A stretch of 64,000 nucleotides of DNA from Filimonas sp. (GCA_017306865.1 JAFKHH010000011.1:186001-250000), one strand, 5' to 3'; counted from the stretch's first letter, positions 27,532-36,615 are shown. A program made the numbers and translations. The notes: generated from the sequence alone by a model not told the origin.

Positions 27532-27903
27532 TTATTTTGTGGCAGGAACAACTTCGCCGTCAATAGTTAATACAACTACATCTGGCACGTTTGCAAACTT
27601 CACATTTACTTTTTTAGTGAACTGTCCCGGAGTGGCAGCATTATAAGTTACCTTGATTGTTGCCGTTTTTCCTTTTGCAATTGGCGCTTTTGGATACTCT
27701 GGTGTAGTGCAACCGCACTCTGCAGTAGCTGTTTCTATAATAGCAGGTTTTGCGCCTGTATTGGTAAAGCTAAAGATGTACGTGGCAGGAACATTTTGTT
27801 TCAACTTGCCAAAGGAGTGTTTGGTTTCCTTAAACTCTACAGGAGCCTGTGAAAACGCTGCAACGCTGATTAACAGGAAAGAAAAGAGTAAGAATTTTTT
27901 CAT
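27532..27903 (-). CDS. Secreted DUF1573 domain protein
   Basis: The 123-residue protein has a signal peptide (about 1-18, FSQA) and one DUF1573 unit, an Ig-like beta fold of the ASPM/SPD-2/Hydin type. Landmarks are FKETKHSFGKLKQ, YIFSFTNTGAKPAIIETATAECGCTTPEYPKAP split by the CGCTTP motif, and the closing VVLTIDGEVV. Such proteins are common in Bacteroidota envelopes; their role is unknown. It lies 20 bases after the larger paralogue, so both probably share one transcript. Confidence 0.9.
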   Translation of the reverse strand: MKKFLLFSFLLISVAAFSQAPVEFKETKHSFGKLKQNVPATYIFSFTNTGAKPAIIETATAECGCTTPEYPKAPIAKGKTATIKVTYNAATPGQFTKKVNVKFANVPDVVVLTIDGEVVPATK

Positions 27904-27923
27904 ACAATAAGATTTTTAAAAAA

Positions 27924-28358
27924 TTATTTAGTTGCACCCGGAGCTTTAGTTGTCGCTTCTTTAAACGTATCACCGTGGAATTTCAACACTTTAGTCAATC
28001 CGCCGGAGAAAAATACGGTAACCACTTTTTCAAAGTGTCCCTCTGTATAACCATTAAAGCCTAAGGTAATTTTGAATGTCTGGCCTGCAGCGTATGGGCC
28101 GGCTTGCCATTTTGGAGTTGTACATCCGCAACCAACCTGTACGTTTTCGATTTTTACAGAGTCTTTGCTGATGTTGGAGATCGTTACATCGTACTCAATC
28201 GGTTTGCCATAAGGGATTTTACCCATTTCATGGTCATCTTCTTTAAATGTGAGCACTTTGTCGATGGTGTTAGACGGGGTTAGCTGATTTGGGTTGTTCT
28301 GTGCTTTTGCAAAAGCAACAGCGAGTGTCATCACAGCTAAGAAAAATACTTTTTTCAT
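27924..28358 (-). CDS. Secreted DUF1573 domain protein (larger paralogue)
   Basis: The start at 28358 (MKKVFFLAVMTLAVAFAKAQ) gives 144 residues with a clear signal peptide; the upstream 19 residues are unlikely. The single DUF1573 domain keeps the CGCTTP motif (VGCGCTTPKW) and the KFHGDTF end strand. It is the first gene of a two-gene operon with the 123-residue paralogue; the pair probably arose by duplication. Confidence 0.9.
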   Translation of the reverse strand: MKKVFFLAVMTLAVAFAKAQNNPNQLTPSNTIDKVLTFKEDDHEMGKIPYGKPIEYDVTISNISKDSVKIENVQVGCGCTTPKWQAGPYAAGQTFKITLGFNGYTEGHFEKVVTVFFSGGLTKVLKFHGDTFKEATTKAPGATK

Positions 28359-28509
28359 TGCATATACGATTTGAAAAACAAAATTATAGATAAAGTATAA
28401 AAGTAACGTTCCCACAGGTTATTTTAGCATGCCCATTGAAAAAGAAAGTTTTTTTTCTTTTTGCTAACAATTGGTAGCTAAAATGGTGCTACGGAGGGTT
28501 GAAAATCAA

Positions 28510-28517
28510 TATTTTTG
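28510..28517 (+). promoter_or_regulatory. -7 box just upstream of the E1 gene
   Basis: TATTTTTG exactly matches TAnnTTTG. It ends only four bases before the ATG at 28522, so the transcript would be leaderless, or translation would begin at the downstream ATG at 28555, which is preceded by caggaga. No -33 TTTG is at the usual distance. Confidence 0.35.
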
Positions 28518-28521
28518 CCGA

Positions 28522-30903
28522 ATGGAAAATACATTTAATGTTCAGGAGAGCGATATGCTATCGTACGAGGGGTTCAGAACAGCCGTTTTGAATGATTATA
28601 AGATAGCGATAGAGAGCCGTGAGGCCAGCCTGCTTGGGCGTAGGGAGGTATTGACTGGAAAAGCCAAATTTGGCATTTTCGGAGATGGTAAGGAAGTGGC
28701 GCAAGTAGCAATGGCAAAGTTTTTTCAGCCGGGCGACAGCCGTTCGGGGTATTACCGTGACCAGACTTTTATGTTTGCGTCTGGCGTGTCTACTCCTGAG
28801 CAGTTCTTTTCCCAGTTGTACGCTGACGTAGAAAATGATCCTTTTAGCAAAGGCCGGCAAATGAACGGGCACTTTGCTACCCATAATACGAAGGAGGATG
28901 GCGAATGGGCGGATATGGTGAATATTAAAAATGTATTCTCCGATATTTCTCCAACTGCCGGCCAGATGCCGCGCGCACTTGGTTTGGCATTTGCATCGAA
29001 GCTTTTTAGAAATTCACCGGTATTGCACCAGTTTCCAAACCTGTCTAATAATGGTAATGAAATATGTTTTTGCACTATAGGTGATGCTTCTACATCTGAA
29101 GGGCACTTTTGGGAAACCATTAATGCGGCAGGTGTACTACAGGTGCCATTAGCAGTGTTTGTATGGGATGATGGGTATGGTATATCTGTACCTAAAAAAT
29201 ACCAGACAACTAAAGGTTCTATCTCTGCTGCCCTGAAAGGGTTTCAGAAAAAAGAAGATACCAATGGTATAGATATTTATCGTGTGAAGGGATGGGACTA
29301 TGCTGGTATGTGTGAAGTGTTTGAAGCAGGGTTACAAAAGGTAAGAGATACGCATGTACCTGCTGTCTTCCATGTAGAAGAGATTACACAACCGCAGGGA
29401 CACTCTACATCCGGCAGTCACGAGCGCTACAAAGATGCAGAAAGGCTGGAGTGGGAAAAGGAATGGGATTGTATTAAAAAAATGCGTGAGTGGATTATAG
29501 AGAATGGAATAGCAGAAGAGGATGATCTGAGCAAGATGGAAATAGATGCGAAGACTTTTATTCGCGATAGTAAAAATACTGCGTGGGAAAAGAACCAATC
29601 GCCTATTCATGCGCAAGTGCAGGAGGTAACGACTTTGTTGCGTGGAATGATTGTGAATGATATGGATGCTTATGGAAAAATACAGAACCTTGCAAAGGAC
29701 CTGGAAACTAACCGTGAGCCGATGCGTCGCGATGTATTGCGCAGCATTTCACTTGCATTGGAAGTTGCACCGGCTTCGCCTTCGGCAGAAGAGCTGAAAG
29801 CATACAGGCAGCAATTAAGAGCGCGTAATAAAGATTTATATAATTCCACTTTATATACAGAAGGGGAGAAAAGTGCATTGAAGGTGCCTGCTGTATCTGC
29901 TGATATACCATCAGATGCTGCCACGATCAATGGCTATGAAGTGTTGAATAAATACTTTGATCAATTGTTTACCGCTAACCCTAAAGTAGTTGCTTTTGGT
30001 GAAGATGTAGGTAAGATTGGTGACGTGAACCAGGGTTTTGCCGGCTTACAGGATAAGCATGGTGATCAAAGAATTTTTGATACAGGTATTCGTGAATTAA
30101 CGATCATAGGACAAGGCATTGGTTTAGCCTTCAGAGGACTAAGGCCGATAGCTGAAATACAATATCTCGACTATTTGTTGTACGGCTTGCAACCACTGAG
30201 TGATGATGTGGCTACGCTGCATTACCGTACCGGCGGTATTCAAAGCTGTCCGCTGATCGTGCGCTCAAGAGGGCACAGGCTGGAAGGTATCTGGCATAGT
30301 GGCTCGCCAATGGGCATGATCATCAACTCGCTTCGTGGTATGTATGTATGTGTGCCGCGCAATATGGTGCAGGCTATCGGTATGTACAATACATTACTGA
30401 AAGGCAACGATCCGGCAATAGTGATCGAGTGCCTGAATGGTTACAGGCTGAAAGAGCAACTGCCGGCTAACCTGCTGGAATATACAGTGCCATTGGGTAT
30501 TCCGGAAGTAGTGAGGGAAGGCGCTGATATTACTGTTGTATCGTATGGTTCTACCTTACGCATAGTACAGGATGCGGCAGTAAGGCTTGCTCAGGCAGGC
30601 ATTGATTGTGAAATAGTGGATGTGCAAACGTTACTTCCGTTCGACATAAACCATATGATCATAGAATCATTGAAGAAAACAAACCGCATTTTGTTTGTGG
30701 ATGAAGATGTGCCAGGTGGCGCAGCGGCCTTCATGTTTAATCACGTAATGGAGCAACAAGGTGGTTATAAATGGCTGGATGTTGCACCGCGTACGCTTAC
30801 TGGTAAAGAGCATCGTCCTGCGTATGGTAGCGATGGCGACTACTTCAGCAAACCTAATGCTGAGGATGTGATAGAAGTGATACAGGAGATGATGGGAGAA
30901 TAG
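28522..30903 (+). CDS. Fused alpha/beta 2-oxoacid dehydrogenase E1 component
   Basis: The 793-residue protein joins the E1-alpha and E1-beta halves of a branched-chain-type 2-oxoacid dehydrogenase. The alpha half shows GYYRDQTFMFASG and the thiamine-diphosphate/Mg motif GDASTSEGHFWETINAA; the beta half starts near residue 450 with VVAFGEDVGKIGDVNQGF and contains RGHRLEG and a transketolase C-terminal domain (ITVVSYGSTLRIVQDA). The complex would decarboxylate branched-chain 2-oxoacids or pyruvate; E2 and E3 are not in the window. Fusion of the halves is usual in Bacteroidota. The start at 28522 is favoured over the ATG at 28471, and 28555, with an AGGAG upstream, is a real alternative. Confidence 0.93.
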   Translation: MENTFNVQESDMLSYEGFRTAVLNDYKIAIESREASLLGRREVLTGKAKFGIFGDGKEVAQVAMAKFFQPGDSRSGYYRDQTFMFASGVSTPEQFFSQLYADVENDPFSKGRQMNGHFATHNTKEDGEWADMVNIKNVFSDISPTAGQMPRALGLAFASKLFRNSPVLHQFPNLSNNGNEICFCTIGDASTSEGHFWETINAAGVLQVPLAVFVWDDGYGISVPKKYQTTKGSISAALKGFQKKEDTNGIDIYRVKGWDYAGMCEVFEAGLQKVRDTHVPAVFHVEEITQPQGHSTSGSHERYKDAERLEWEKEWDCIKKMREWIIENGIAEEDDLSKMEIDAKTFIRDSKNTAWEKNQSPIHAQVQEVTTLLRGMIVNDMDAYGKIQNLAKDLETNREPMRRDVLRSISLALEVAPASPSAEELKAYRQQLRARNKDLYNSTLYTEGEKSALKVPAVSADIPSDAATINGYEVLNKYFDQLFTANPKVVAFGEDVGKIGDVNQGFAGLQDKHGDQRIFDTGIRELTIIGQGIGLAFRGLRPIAEIQYLDYLLYGLQPLSDDVATLHYRTGGIQSCPLIVRSRGHRLEGIWHSGSPMGMIINSLRGMYVCVPRNMVQAIGMYNTLLKGNDPAIVIECLNGYRLKEQLPANLLEYTVPLGIPEVVREGADITVVSYGSTLRIVQDAAVRLAQAGIDCEIVDVQTLLPFDINHMIIESLKKTNRILFVDEDVPGGAAAFMFNHVMEQQGGYKWLDVAPRTLTGKEHRPAYGSDGDYFSKPNAEDVIEVIQEMMGE

Positions 30904-30906
30904 GTG

Positions 30907-30990
30907 TCTGCCACTAAGGCACGAAGGCTCTAAGAAACACAAAGTATATTTTATCTTGGTGTAACTTAGGGCCTTTGTGCCTCCGTGGCT
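30907..30990. repeat. Inverted repeat that reaches into the 3' end of the peptidase gene
   Basis: ccactaaggcacgaaggctc at the left (30912 on) is complementary to gggcctttgtgcctccgtgg at the right (30969-30988), with about 30 bases between. The right arm forms the last codons of the minus-strand MtfA-like gene, encoding ATEAQRP before its stop. Confidence 0.65.
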
Positions 30991-31745
30991 ATCCCAAATG
31001 CTTTCTCCATTAGCTCGTACAATTCCGGGTGATGTTCCTTGAACTGCGCGGGTTGTTTGAAAAAATATTCTGAAGCAACAGCAAAAAATTCTGCATGGTT
31101 TGTTGCACCGTAAATATTGATGTCGGAATGTCCCTTCTTTATCTCCGCTATTTCTTCAGACATAAACTTTAGCCAGGGTAATGTGTATTGCTTATCTAGC
31201 AATGCATCGGGTATGCCATCTGTTACACCATCTTCTTTGTCCAGCAAGTGTACAAACTCATGTATGCCTGTGTTGTTCTTGTCTTTTTCGTTTTTGAACC
31301 CCTCTCTTAATGCAGGTTGCGATAAGATCATCATGCGTTGCATAGCACCGGAGCCAACCATGCCGAGTGTATTCCGATTGCCCTCTACAGTAGAAAAATT
31401 GTCTGCATCAAACGAGTCTTTGTACAGCAATACATCTGTGAGATTGTGATAGTGCCAGTTATTAAAATGGAAAATAGGGATCACTGCACTGGATGCTACC
31501 AGCAGCTTGTCTAATTCGCTTACTGTGGTATTTACGCCATGTACACGTACATAAGAAAGAAAATCCATTGCCTTTTGTTGAAAGATCAATTGATCTTCTT
31601 TGGATAAATACTGGTAGAACGGAACATGCTCCTGCAGCAATTGTGTATCTGTAGCAGGCATAGGCGCACTTACAGATTTCCTGGGGCGGAGAATGAAATA
31701 ACCGATTGGAATAATCAATATTAAAAAGAGAATAAGTCCTTGCAT
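30966..31745 (-). CDS. MtfA-like (M90) zinc-dependent peptidase
   Basis: The 259-residue protein has an N-terminal membrane segment (3-20), then a cytoplasmic or periplasmic domain with the zinc motif HEFVH (H162-H166) and the downstream EFFAVASEYFF helix that supplies a further ligand. These are signatures of MtfA, a glucose-related metallopeptidase in enterobacteria. E. coli MtfA has no such membrane anchor. The last seven residues are encoded by an intergenic-type repeat and probably play no part in catalysis. It is a single gene, convergent with the E1 gene. Confidence 0.87.
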   Translation of the reverse strand: MQGLILFLILIIPIGYFILRPRKSVSAPMPATDTQLLQEHVPFYQYLSKEDQLIFQQKAMDFLSYVRVHGVNTTVSELDKLLVASSAVIPIFHFNNWHYHNLTDVLLYKDSFDADNFSTVEGNRNTLGMVGSGAMQRMMILSQPALREGFKNEKDKNNTGIHEFVHLLDKEDGVTDGIPDALLDKQYTLPWLKFMSEEIAEIKKGHSDINIYGATNHAEFFAVASEYFFKQPAQFKEHHPELYELMEKAFGIATEAQRP

Positions 31746-31784
31746 AGTTGAGATAACAGGATTTGTAAGAATAAGTTTATGAAA

Positions 31785-31866
31785 GATATAGAAGAAAAGT
31801 CTCTCGCGGAAAACGCAGAATGCGCAGAAATGATTTTTCCGCGATTTCCGTGTTTTCTGCGAGAAA
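31785..31866. repeat. Imperfect inverted repeat upstream of the MtfA-like gene
   Basis: tctctcgcggaaaacgcaga (31799 on) is complementary, with a few mismatches, to ccgtgttttctgcgagaaat (31848-31867). It belongs to the CTCTGCG/TTTGCG family. Confidence 0.55.
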
Positions 31867-31871
31867 TATTT

Positions 31872-32294
31872 TTAATCGTTAATAAACAGGCTTTGCAATT
31901 CTTTTGTAGGTATCATACAGCTATCTCTTTTGCCAAACCATTTATACCTGTTGCGGGCAATGAAATTATATATGCCATTGCGTATAAAAGGAGGGATGAT
32001 AATAAACCCATAAAGCACGGGATACAAGGCATTCAGCTTTTTTGCTACGCGCAATGCCGCCGTTGATTGACTATACAATTTGTTATCTTCCAGCAGTAAA
32101 AAGGAGTCAAGCGATGCAGGTATGTTATGCGTTTGTTTGACTGTCTGCCCAAAGGCAGATTGTAAAGCCGCAAACCTGAAGCGTTGCGTTTTATCGTGCC
32201 GGATCACAAACTGTACAGCGCCATTACACAGGTTGCATTCGCCATCAAATAAAATCACGGGATCTTGTGTTACAGGTGCTGATTGTCCGGGCAT
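31872..32294 (-). CDS. DCC (DUF393) thiol-disulfide oxidoreductase-like protein
   Basis: The start at 32294 (MPGQSAPVTQDPV) gives 140 residues; the ATG at 32312 lies inside the terminator of the upstream yebC gene and is rejected. The DxxCxxC motif is D17-G-E-C20-N-L-C23, followed by the family's FVIRHDKTQRFRFAALQS strand-helix and NGIYNFIARNRYKWFG near the C-terminus. These proteins have a thioredoxin-like fold and are presumed to carry out disulfide chemistry, but substrates are unknown. Confidence 0.9.
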   Translation of the reverse strand: MPGQSAPVTQDPVILFDGECNLCNGAVQFVIRHDKTQRFRFAALQSAFGQTVKQTHNIPASLDSFLLLEDNKLYSQSTAALRVAKKLNALYPVLYGFIIIPPFIRNGIYNFIARNRYKWFGKRDSCMIPTKELQSLFIND

Positions 32295-32299
32295 AAAAA

Positions 32300-32325
32300 A
32301 GCCGCTTAACAATTATTAAGCGGCT
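32300..32325 (-). terminator. Terminator after yebC
   Basis: agccgcttaa (32300-32309) pairs perfectly with ttaagcggct (32316-32325). On the minus strand it is followed by TTTTTT. It overlaps the upstream edge of the DCC gene, which supports the shorter DCC start. Confidence 0.9.
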
Positions 32326-32366
32326 ATAAAATTACATATTTAAAATGTCAGAATGCTATTGGGAGA

Positions 32367-32398
32367 GTTATTGGGTTATTGATCAATAAGCCAATAAC
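32367..32398. repeat. 32-base near-perfect palindrome
   Basis: gttattgggttattga is followed directly by tcaataagccaataac, its reverse complement with one mismatch, with no loop. It lies between the yebC terminator and the yebC stop and next to TTAACCATATAACAATT-family text (accatataactatccaacaa). It could be a protein-binding site or a repeat remnant. Confidence 0.6.
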
Positions 32399-32429
32399 AA
32401 TGCAACCATATAACTATCCAACAATTATC

Positions 32430-33152
32430 CTATCCCATATTATGGAACACCTTGTTCACATCATCATCCTGCTCCAGCCTGTCAATCAGTTTACTGATCT
32501 CTTCTGCCTGCTCATCCGTTACAGGAACGGTTGTGCCTGGTATCCATTCAAACTCTGCACTGATAGGAGTCAGGCCTTTATCTTCCAGCGCTTTTTGCAG
32601 TTTGCCGAAATCGGTAAATGCGCAACGTAGTACTAATACAGCTTCGCCATTTTCGCCAGTACCTTCACCTAGCTCTTCCAGGCCGTGGTCTATCAGTTCC
32701 AGTTCCAGGTCATCCATATTCAAACCTTCCGGTTTCAATTTGAACACACCCATTTTTTTGAACTGGAAGCTCACGCTGCCGCTTGTGCCCATAGCGCCGC
32801 CGCCTTTGTTGAAATGGCTCTTTACGTTTGCCACCGTTCTTACGTGGTTATCAGTAGCAGTTTCTACCAGTATAGCCACGCCGTGCGGTGCATAACCTTC
32901 GTATAAAATTTCTTCGTAGTTCGTAGTGTCTTTGCCTTGTGCTCTTTTTATGGCCGCTTCTACACGGTCTTTAGGCATACCAACGCTTCTCGCGTTCTGA
33001 AAGCATCTGCGGAGCCCCGGGTTTGTAGCAGGGTCAGGTCCGCCAGCTTTAACAGCTATCACGATTTCCTTGCCGATACGTGTAAATTGTTTTGCCATCC
33101 TGTCCCAGCGGGCAAACATGGTGGCTTTACGTACTTCAAAAATCCTACCCAT
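32430..33152 (-). CDS. yebC: YebC/PmpR family DNA-binding regulator or translation factor
   Basis: The 240-residue protein follows the family along its whole length: [30 protein letters not shown] near the N-terminus (basic start), [35 protein letters not shown], and [11 protein letters not shown]. The N-terminal wording differs slightly from the usual 'AGHSKW' start, as in several Bacteroidota. Members act as transcription regulators, and recent work links some to relief of ribosome stalling at proline-rich stretches, interesting next to an EF-P with an unusual loop in this window. It is a single gene with its own terminator. Confidence 0.93.
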   Translation of the reverse strand: MGRIFEVRKATMFARWDRMAKQFTRIGKEIVIAVKAGGPDPATNPGLRRCFQNARSVGMPKDRVEAAIKRAQGKDTTNYEEILYEGYAPHGVAILVETATDNHVRTVANVKSHFNKGGGAMGTSGSVSFQFKKMGVFKLKPEGLNMDDLELELIDHGLEELGEGTGENGEAVLVLRCAFTDFGKLQKALEDKGLTPISAEFEWIPGTTVPVTDEQAEEISKLIDRLEQDDDVNKVFHNMG

Positions 33153-33261
33153 AAAAACTATTATTTCTAGTTTGAGATTTGTAAAAACAAAAGCCCCGGA
33201 AGGCTTTAGAATCCTGCAAAATTACGGTTTGCAAGGCAATAATCCATGTGCGATGTGCGAG

Positions 33262-33345
33262 TCTTTGCCACAAAGTCACTAAGGCTCTAAGCGACACTAA
33301 GAAAAGCCTTTGCGTTCCTTAGTGTCGTTGTGTCTTTGTGGCCTG
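33262..33345. repeat. Imperfect inverted repeat between yebC and the permease
   Basis: gccacaaagtcactaaggct at the left is complementary to tccttagtgtcgttgtgtct and ctttgtggc at the right. It belongs to the same cactaaggc/ctttgtgcc group as the element at 30907-30990. Confidence 0.6.
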
Positions 33346-33369
33346 TTTTCCGCGAGAGATATTGCCACA

Positions 33370-33394
33370 AAAAAACCGCCCGGAGGCGGTTTTA
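33370..33394 (-). terminator. Terminator after the APC permease
   Basis: aaaccgcc (33373-33380) pairs with ggcggttt (33385-33392) around cgga; on the minus strand a T-run follows. It lies about 20 bases past the permease stop. Confidence 0.88.
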
Positions 33395-33414
33395 AAATAT
33401 CATGTAATAAACAT

Positions 33415-35016
33415 TTATTCGAAATCTGATTTCTTTGGAAGTATTTCACCTGGCACGCGCAGTTTACTTCTGCTGCGGCTGTAGCCAAAGTACACAAACA
33501 AACCGATGATCATCCATATAAACGCTACGGTAAGTGTTTGTTTATCCAATGCCACGATCATACCAGCGCAAATAATAATGCCAAGGATCGGAACCAACGG
33601 AACCAGCGGTGCTTTGAAAGGACGCTCAATGCCTGGTTGTTTCTTACGTAAGATCCATACACCTGCGCTTACCAGTACAAACGCGAAGAGTGTACCAAAT
33701 GAAGTAAGGTCACCGGCAACACTACCCGGTACAAACGCTGCGAATAAGCCTACGAATACAAACAGTATCCAGTTAGCCATGTACGGCGTTTTGTATTTCG
33801 GATGCAGTTTGCCAAATACAGGCGGGATCAAACCGTCATTACTCATGGTATAGAAGATGCGGCTCTGGCCCATCAACATCACCAGTATTACAGAAGAGAA
33901 TCCGGCAAGGATGGCAACTGTTACGCTTGTGCCTAACCAGCCGTAGCCTTTCATATAAGTCTGGATCGCGTAAGCTACTGAAGCTTCTTTACCAGCAGTT
34001 TTAAATTCCTGCCAGTTAGCAACACCTGTCAGTACGTGACCAAATAAGATATAAAGGATTGTACAAACTACAAGTGAACCAAGAATACCGATAGGCATGT
34101 CTCTCTTTGGATTCTTTGCTTCCTGGGCTGCAGTACTTACCGCATCGAAACCAATGAAGGCAAAGAATACGATAGCAGCGCCACCGAGTACACCGCCCCA
34201 GCCATGCTTGAAGAAACCTTCGTGGCCCAGTGTGCCATCTGGTATCAGGTATGGCGTGTGGTTTTCTGGTTTGATAAACTGCCAGCCAAACGCGATAAAC
34301 AGTAATACGATAGCTACTTTAATAAATACGATGATCGCATTTACCATAGCAGATTCCTGTGTACCTTTTATCAATAACAAAGTCAATAAGATCAGGATGA
34401 TCAAAGCTGGCCCGTTGAATACACCACTGTGTGTTACTACCAGTGATTTCAGGTCCGGTGTCAATATTTTCATCTGGTCATCCGTCAACAGCAATACACC
34501 TTCTTTTGCTGCTTTCGCAATATCAGCAGGGAACTTAGTGATCGCATCGCCTATAACACTATTAATGTGTTCAAAAGGCGAGTGGCACCATTCATACGGA
34601 ATGCTCCCTCCCAAAAGCTTATTTAAATATTCACTCCATGCAATAGATACGGTAGCTGCACCAAGCGCATACTCCATGATCAAAGCCCAGCCAATGATCC
34701 ATGCGATCAGCTCACCCATAGTTACATAAGAGTAAGCATAGGCACTACCAGCAATAGGGATCATGGAAGCAAACTCTGCATAGCAAAGGCCTGCAAAAGC
34801 ACAACCTATAGCTGCAACGATGAAAGAGAGTGTAACCGCAGGACCGGCAGCTTCTGCAGATGCAGCGGCGGTCCTTACAAATAAACCTGCACCAATGATG
34901 GCGCCAATACCGAGCGCGACAAGATTGCCAGCGCCAAGAGTACGTTTGAGGCCTTTCTCAGAATCATCGGCCTGTTTAAGCAGTTGGTCTAATGGCTTTT
35001 TTACGAATAAACTCAT
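33415..35016 (-). CDS. APC family amino acid permease (cationic-amino-acid-transporter-like)
   Basis: The 533-residue protein has about 13-14 hydrophobic segments. The first carries the APC signature GIGAIIGAGLFV (about 35-46), and PAVTLSFIVAAIGCAFAGLCYAEFA-type text (split by short loops) follows as TM2-3. KGTQESAMVNAIIVF and GFDAVSTAAQEAKNP are further family landmarks. It probably imports amino acids by proton symport; the CAT-like layout suggests basic or branched-chain substrates. It is divergent from the symporter gene at 35167, across 150 bases that hold both promoters. Confidence 0.93.
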   Translation of the reverse strand: MSLFVKKPLDQLLKQADDSEKGLKRTLGAGNLVALGIGAIIGAGLFVRTAAASAEAAGPAVTLSFIVAAIGCAFAGLCYAEFASMIPIAGSAYAYSYVTMGELIAWIIGWALIMEYALGAATVSIAWSEYLNKLLGGSIPYEWCHSPFEHINSVIGDAITKFPADIAKAAKEGVLLLTDDQMKILTPDLKSLVVTHSGVFNGPALIILILLTLLLIKGTQESAMVNAIIVFIKVAIVLLFIAFGWQFIKPENHTPYLIPDGTLGHEGFFKHGWGGVLGGAAIVFFAFIGFDAVSTAAQEAKNPKRDMPIGILGSLVVCTILYILFGHVLTGVANWQEFKTAGKEASVAYAIQTYMKGYGWLGTSVTVAILAGFSSVILVMLMGQSRIFYTMSNDGLIPPVFGKLHPKYKTPYMANWILFVFVGLFAAFVPGSVAGDLTSFGTLFAFVLVSAGVWILRKKQPGIERPFKAPLVPLVPILGIIICAGMIVALDKQTLTVAFIWMIIGLFVYFGYSRSRSKLRVPGEILPKKSDFE

Positions 35017-35166
35017 AAAATGGGGTTAAAACAATGTTTTTAGTTTAGTAACGAGACGGAAAAATAATGATTTATTTATTTCACACGCCAAACTTTTCTT
35101 ACGAACGCTTGTTTACCCCTTTTACGTTTTTAGTCCTATATTGCGTCGCCTAACGTAATAACATAT

Positions 35167-36576
35167 ATGGAAGTTGCTGCGCCAGCGTCAAAAAAGAAAA
35201 ATAAGCTTACCCTTTTTATCATTATTGCCTTACTCGCAGGCATTGTTCTCGGCTTTATTCTAAATACCACCTACGTTCATGAGGATAATAAAGCACTGGA
35301 TATCATAGAAGTAAAAGTAGAACAGGCTAATAAAAACCTTCATTTAATTACAGATACTGCCTCTGCTGCTTACAAACAACTGGAGGCGGACAAGAAAGCA
35401 ATAACCAAAGAACGAAACGTCATCCTGGCGGCAAGGGAGAAAAAGGTAGAGCCCTTTTCCCTTATAGCGGATGTATTTCTGCGTCTCATCAAAATGATTG
35501 TGGCGCCACTCGTATTTACTACACTGGTGGTAGGCGTAGCCAAAGTTGGTGATATAAAAGCTGTAGGCCGCATTGGGGGCAAAACCCTCTTATGGTTTAT
35601 TGGCGCTTCGTGGATGAGCCTTTTACTGGGTATGCTGCTGGTAAACCTGTTTAAGCCGGGTATTGCCATGCACCTGCCTGTGCCGGAAGTAACAGAAAGT
35701 ACGGGTATAGATAAAGTGGCCTTCTCCTTAAAGAATTTCCTTCACCATGTGTTTCCAAGTAGCGTAATAGAATCAATGGCAAACAATGAGATATTGCAGA
35801 TCGTAGTATTTGCATTATTCTTTGGGGTTGCCACTGCGGCTATTGGTGAGCAGGGTAAAATAGTTATAAAGGCGTTTGATGCTTTGGCACACGTTATATT
35901 AAAAGTAACGGGTTATGTAATGAACCTCGCGCCGCTTGCTGTATTTGGCGCCATGACAGCCATTGTTGCAAAACAAGGCCCTGGGATCTTAAAAACATAT
36001 TCCATTTTCATAGGCGAATTCTATTTTAGTTTATTCACCTTATGGTTATTGTTGGCCTTTGCCGGCTTCCTCGTGGTAGGCAAGCGCATTGGTAACATGA
36101 TCAAACGTATAAAAGAGCCAGCCTTGCTGGCATTTACTACAGCCAGCAGTGAAGCAGCGTTCCCCACTACAATGGAGGAGCTGAAGAAATTTGGCTGTAA
36201 GGATAAGATTGTAAGTTTTGTATTGCCGCTGGGCTATTCATTTAACCTTGATGGCAGTATGATGTATATGACCTTTGCATCATTGTTCATAGCCCAGTCC
36301 TATGGTATTCACCTGGATTTTGGTACGCAGCTAAGTATGCTCCTTGTACTTATGCTTACCAGTAAAGGGATTGCGGGCGTGCCTCGCGCGTCGCTGGTAG
36401 TAATTGCCGGTACGTTAGCAACATTTAACATTCCTGAAGCAGGTTTAGCTTTATTATTGGGGATTGATCCCCTGCTGGATATGGGCCGTAGCGCTACTAA
36501 CGTGGTAGGCAATAGTATTGCCGCCGTAGCCGTTAGTAAGTGGGAAGGCGAATTGGCAGAAGAACAAGTAGCTTAA
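35167..36576 (+). CDS. Dicarboxylate/amino acid:cation symporter (DAACS family)
   Basis: The 469-residue protein has the GltP/GltS layout: TM1 (13-33), RLIKMIVAPLVFTTLVVGVA in TM2-3, the re-entrant serine-rich TTASSEAAFPTTMEE loop, SFNLDGSMMYM in TM7 and GIAGVPRASL in the second hairpin. It should import glutamate, aspartate or C4-dicarboxylates with Na+ or H+. A charged, helical insert of roughly 40 residues (about 36-92, with KVEQANKNLHLI and QLEADKKAITKER) enlarges the loop after TM1 compared with E. coli GltP. It is followed closely by dedA. Confidence 0.93.
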   Translation: MEVAAPASKKKNKLTLFIIIALLAGIVLGFILNTTYVHEDNKALDIIEVKVEQANKNLHLITDTASAAYKQLEADKKAITKERNVILAAREKKVEPFSLIADVFLRLIKMIVAPLVFTTLVVGVAKVGDIKAVGRIGGKTLLWFIGASWMSLLLGMLLVNLFKPGIAMHLPVPEVTESTGIDKVAFSLKNFLHHVFPSSVIESMANNEILQIVVFALFFGVATAAIGEQGKIVIKAFDALAHVILKVTGYVMNLAPLAVFGAMTAIVAKQGPGILKTYSIFIGEFYFSLFTLWLLLAFAGFLVVGKRIGNMIKRIKEPALLAFTTASSEAAFPTTMEELKKFGCKDKIVSFVLPLGYSFNLDGSMMYMTFASLFIAQSYGIHLDFGTQLSMLLVLMLTSKGIAGVPRASLVVIAGTLATFNIPEAGLALLLGIDPLLDMGRSATNVVGNSIAAVAVSKWEGELAEEQVA

Positions 36577-36615
36577 TTAAGTACCTATTTTTTGGCTTAG
36601 ATAAAAAGTAAAGGC

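Noticed and set aside
28440-28466. A/T-rich hairpin aaaaagaaag/ctttttt near the divergent DUF1573 and E1 genes
   Set aside because: It is mostly A and T with weak pairing and lies upstream of both genes, so it is not a convincing terminator.
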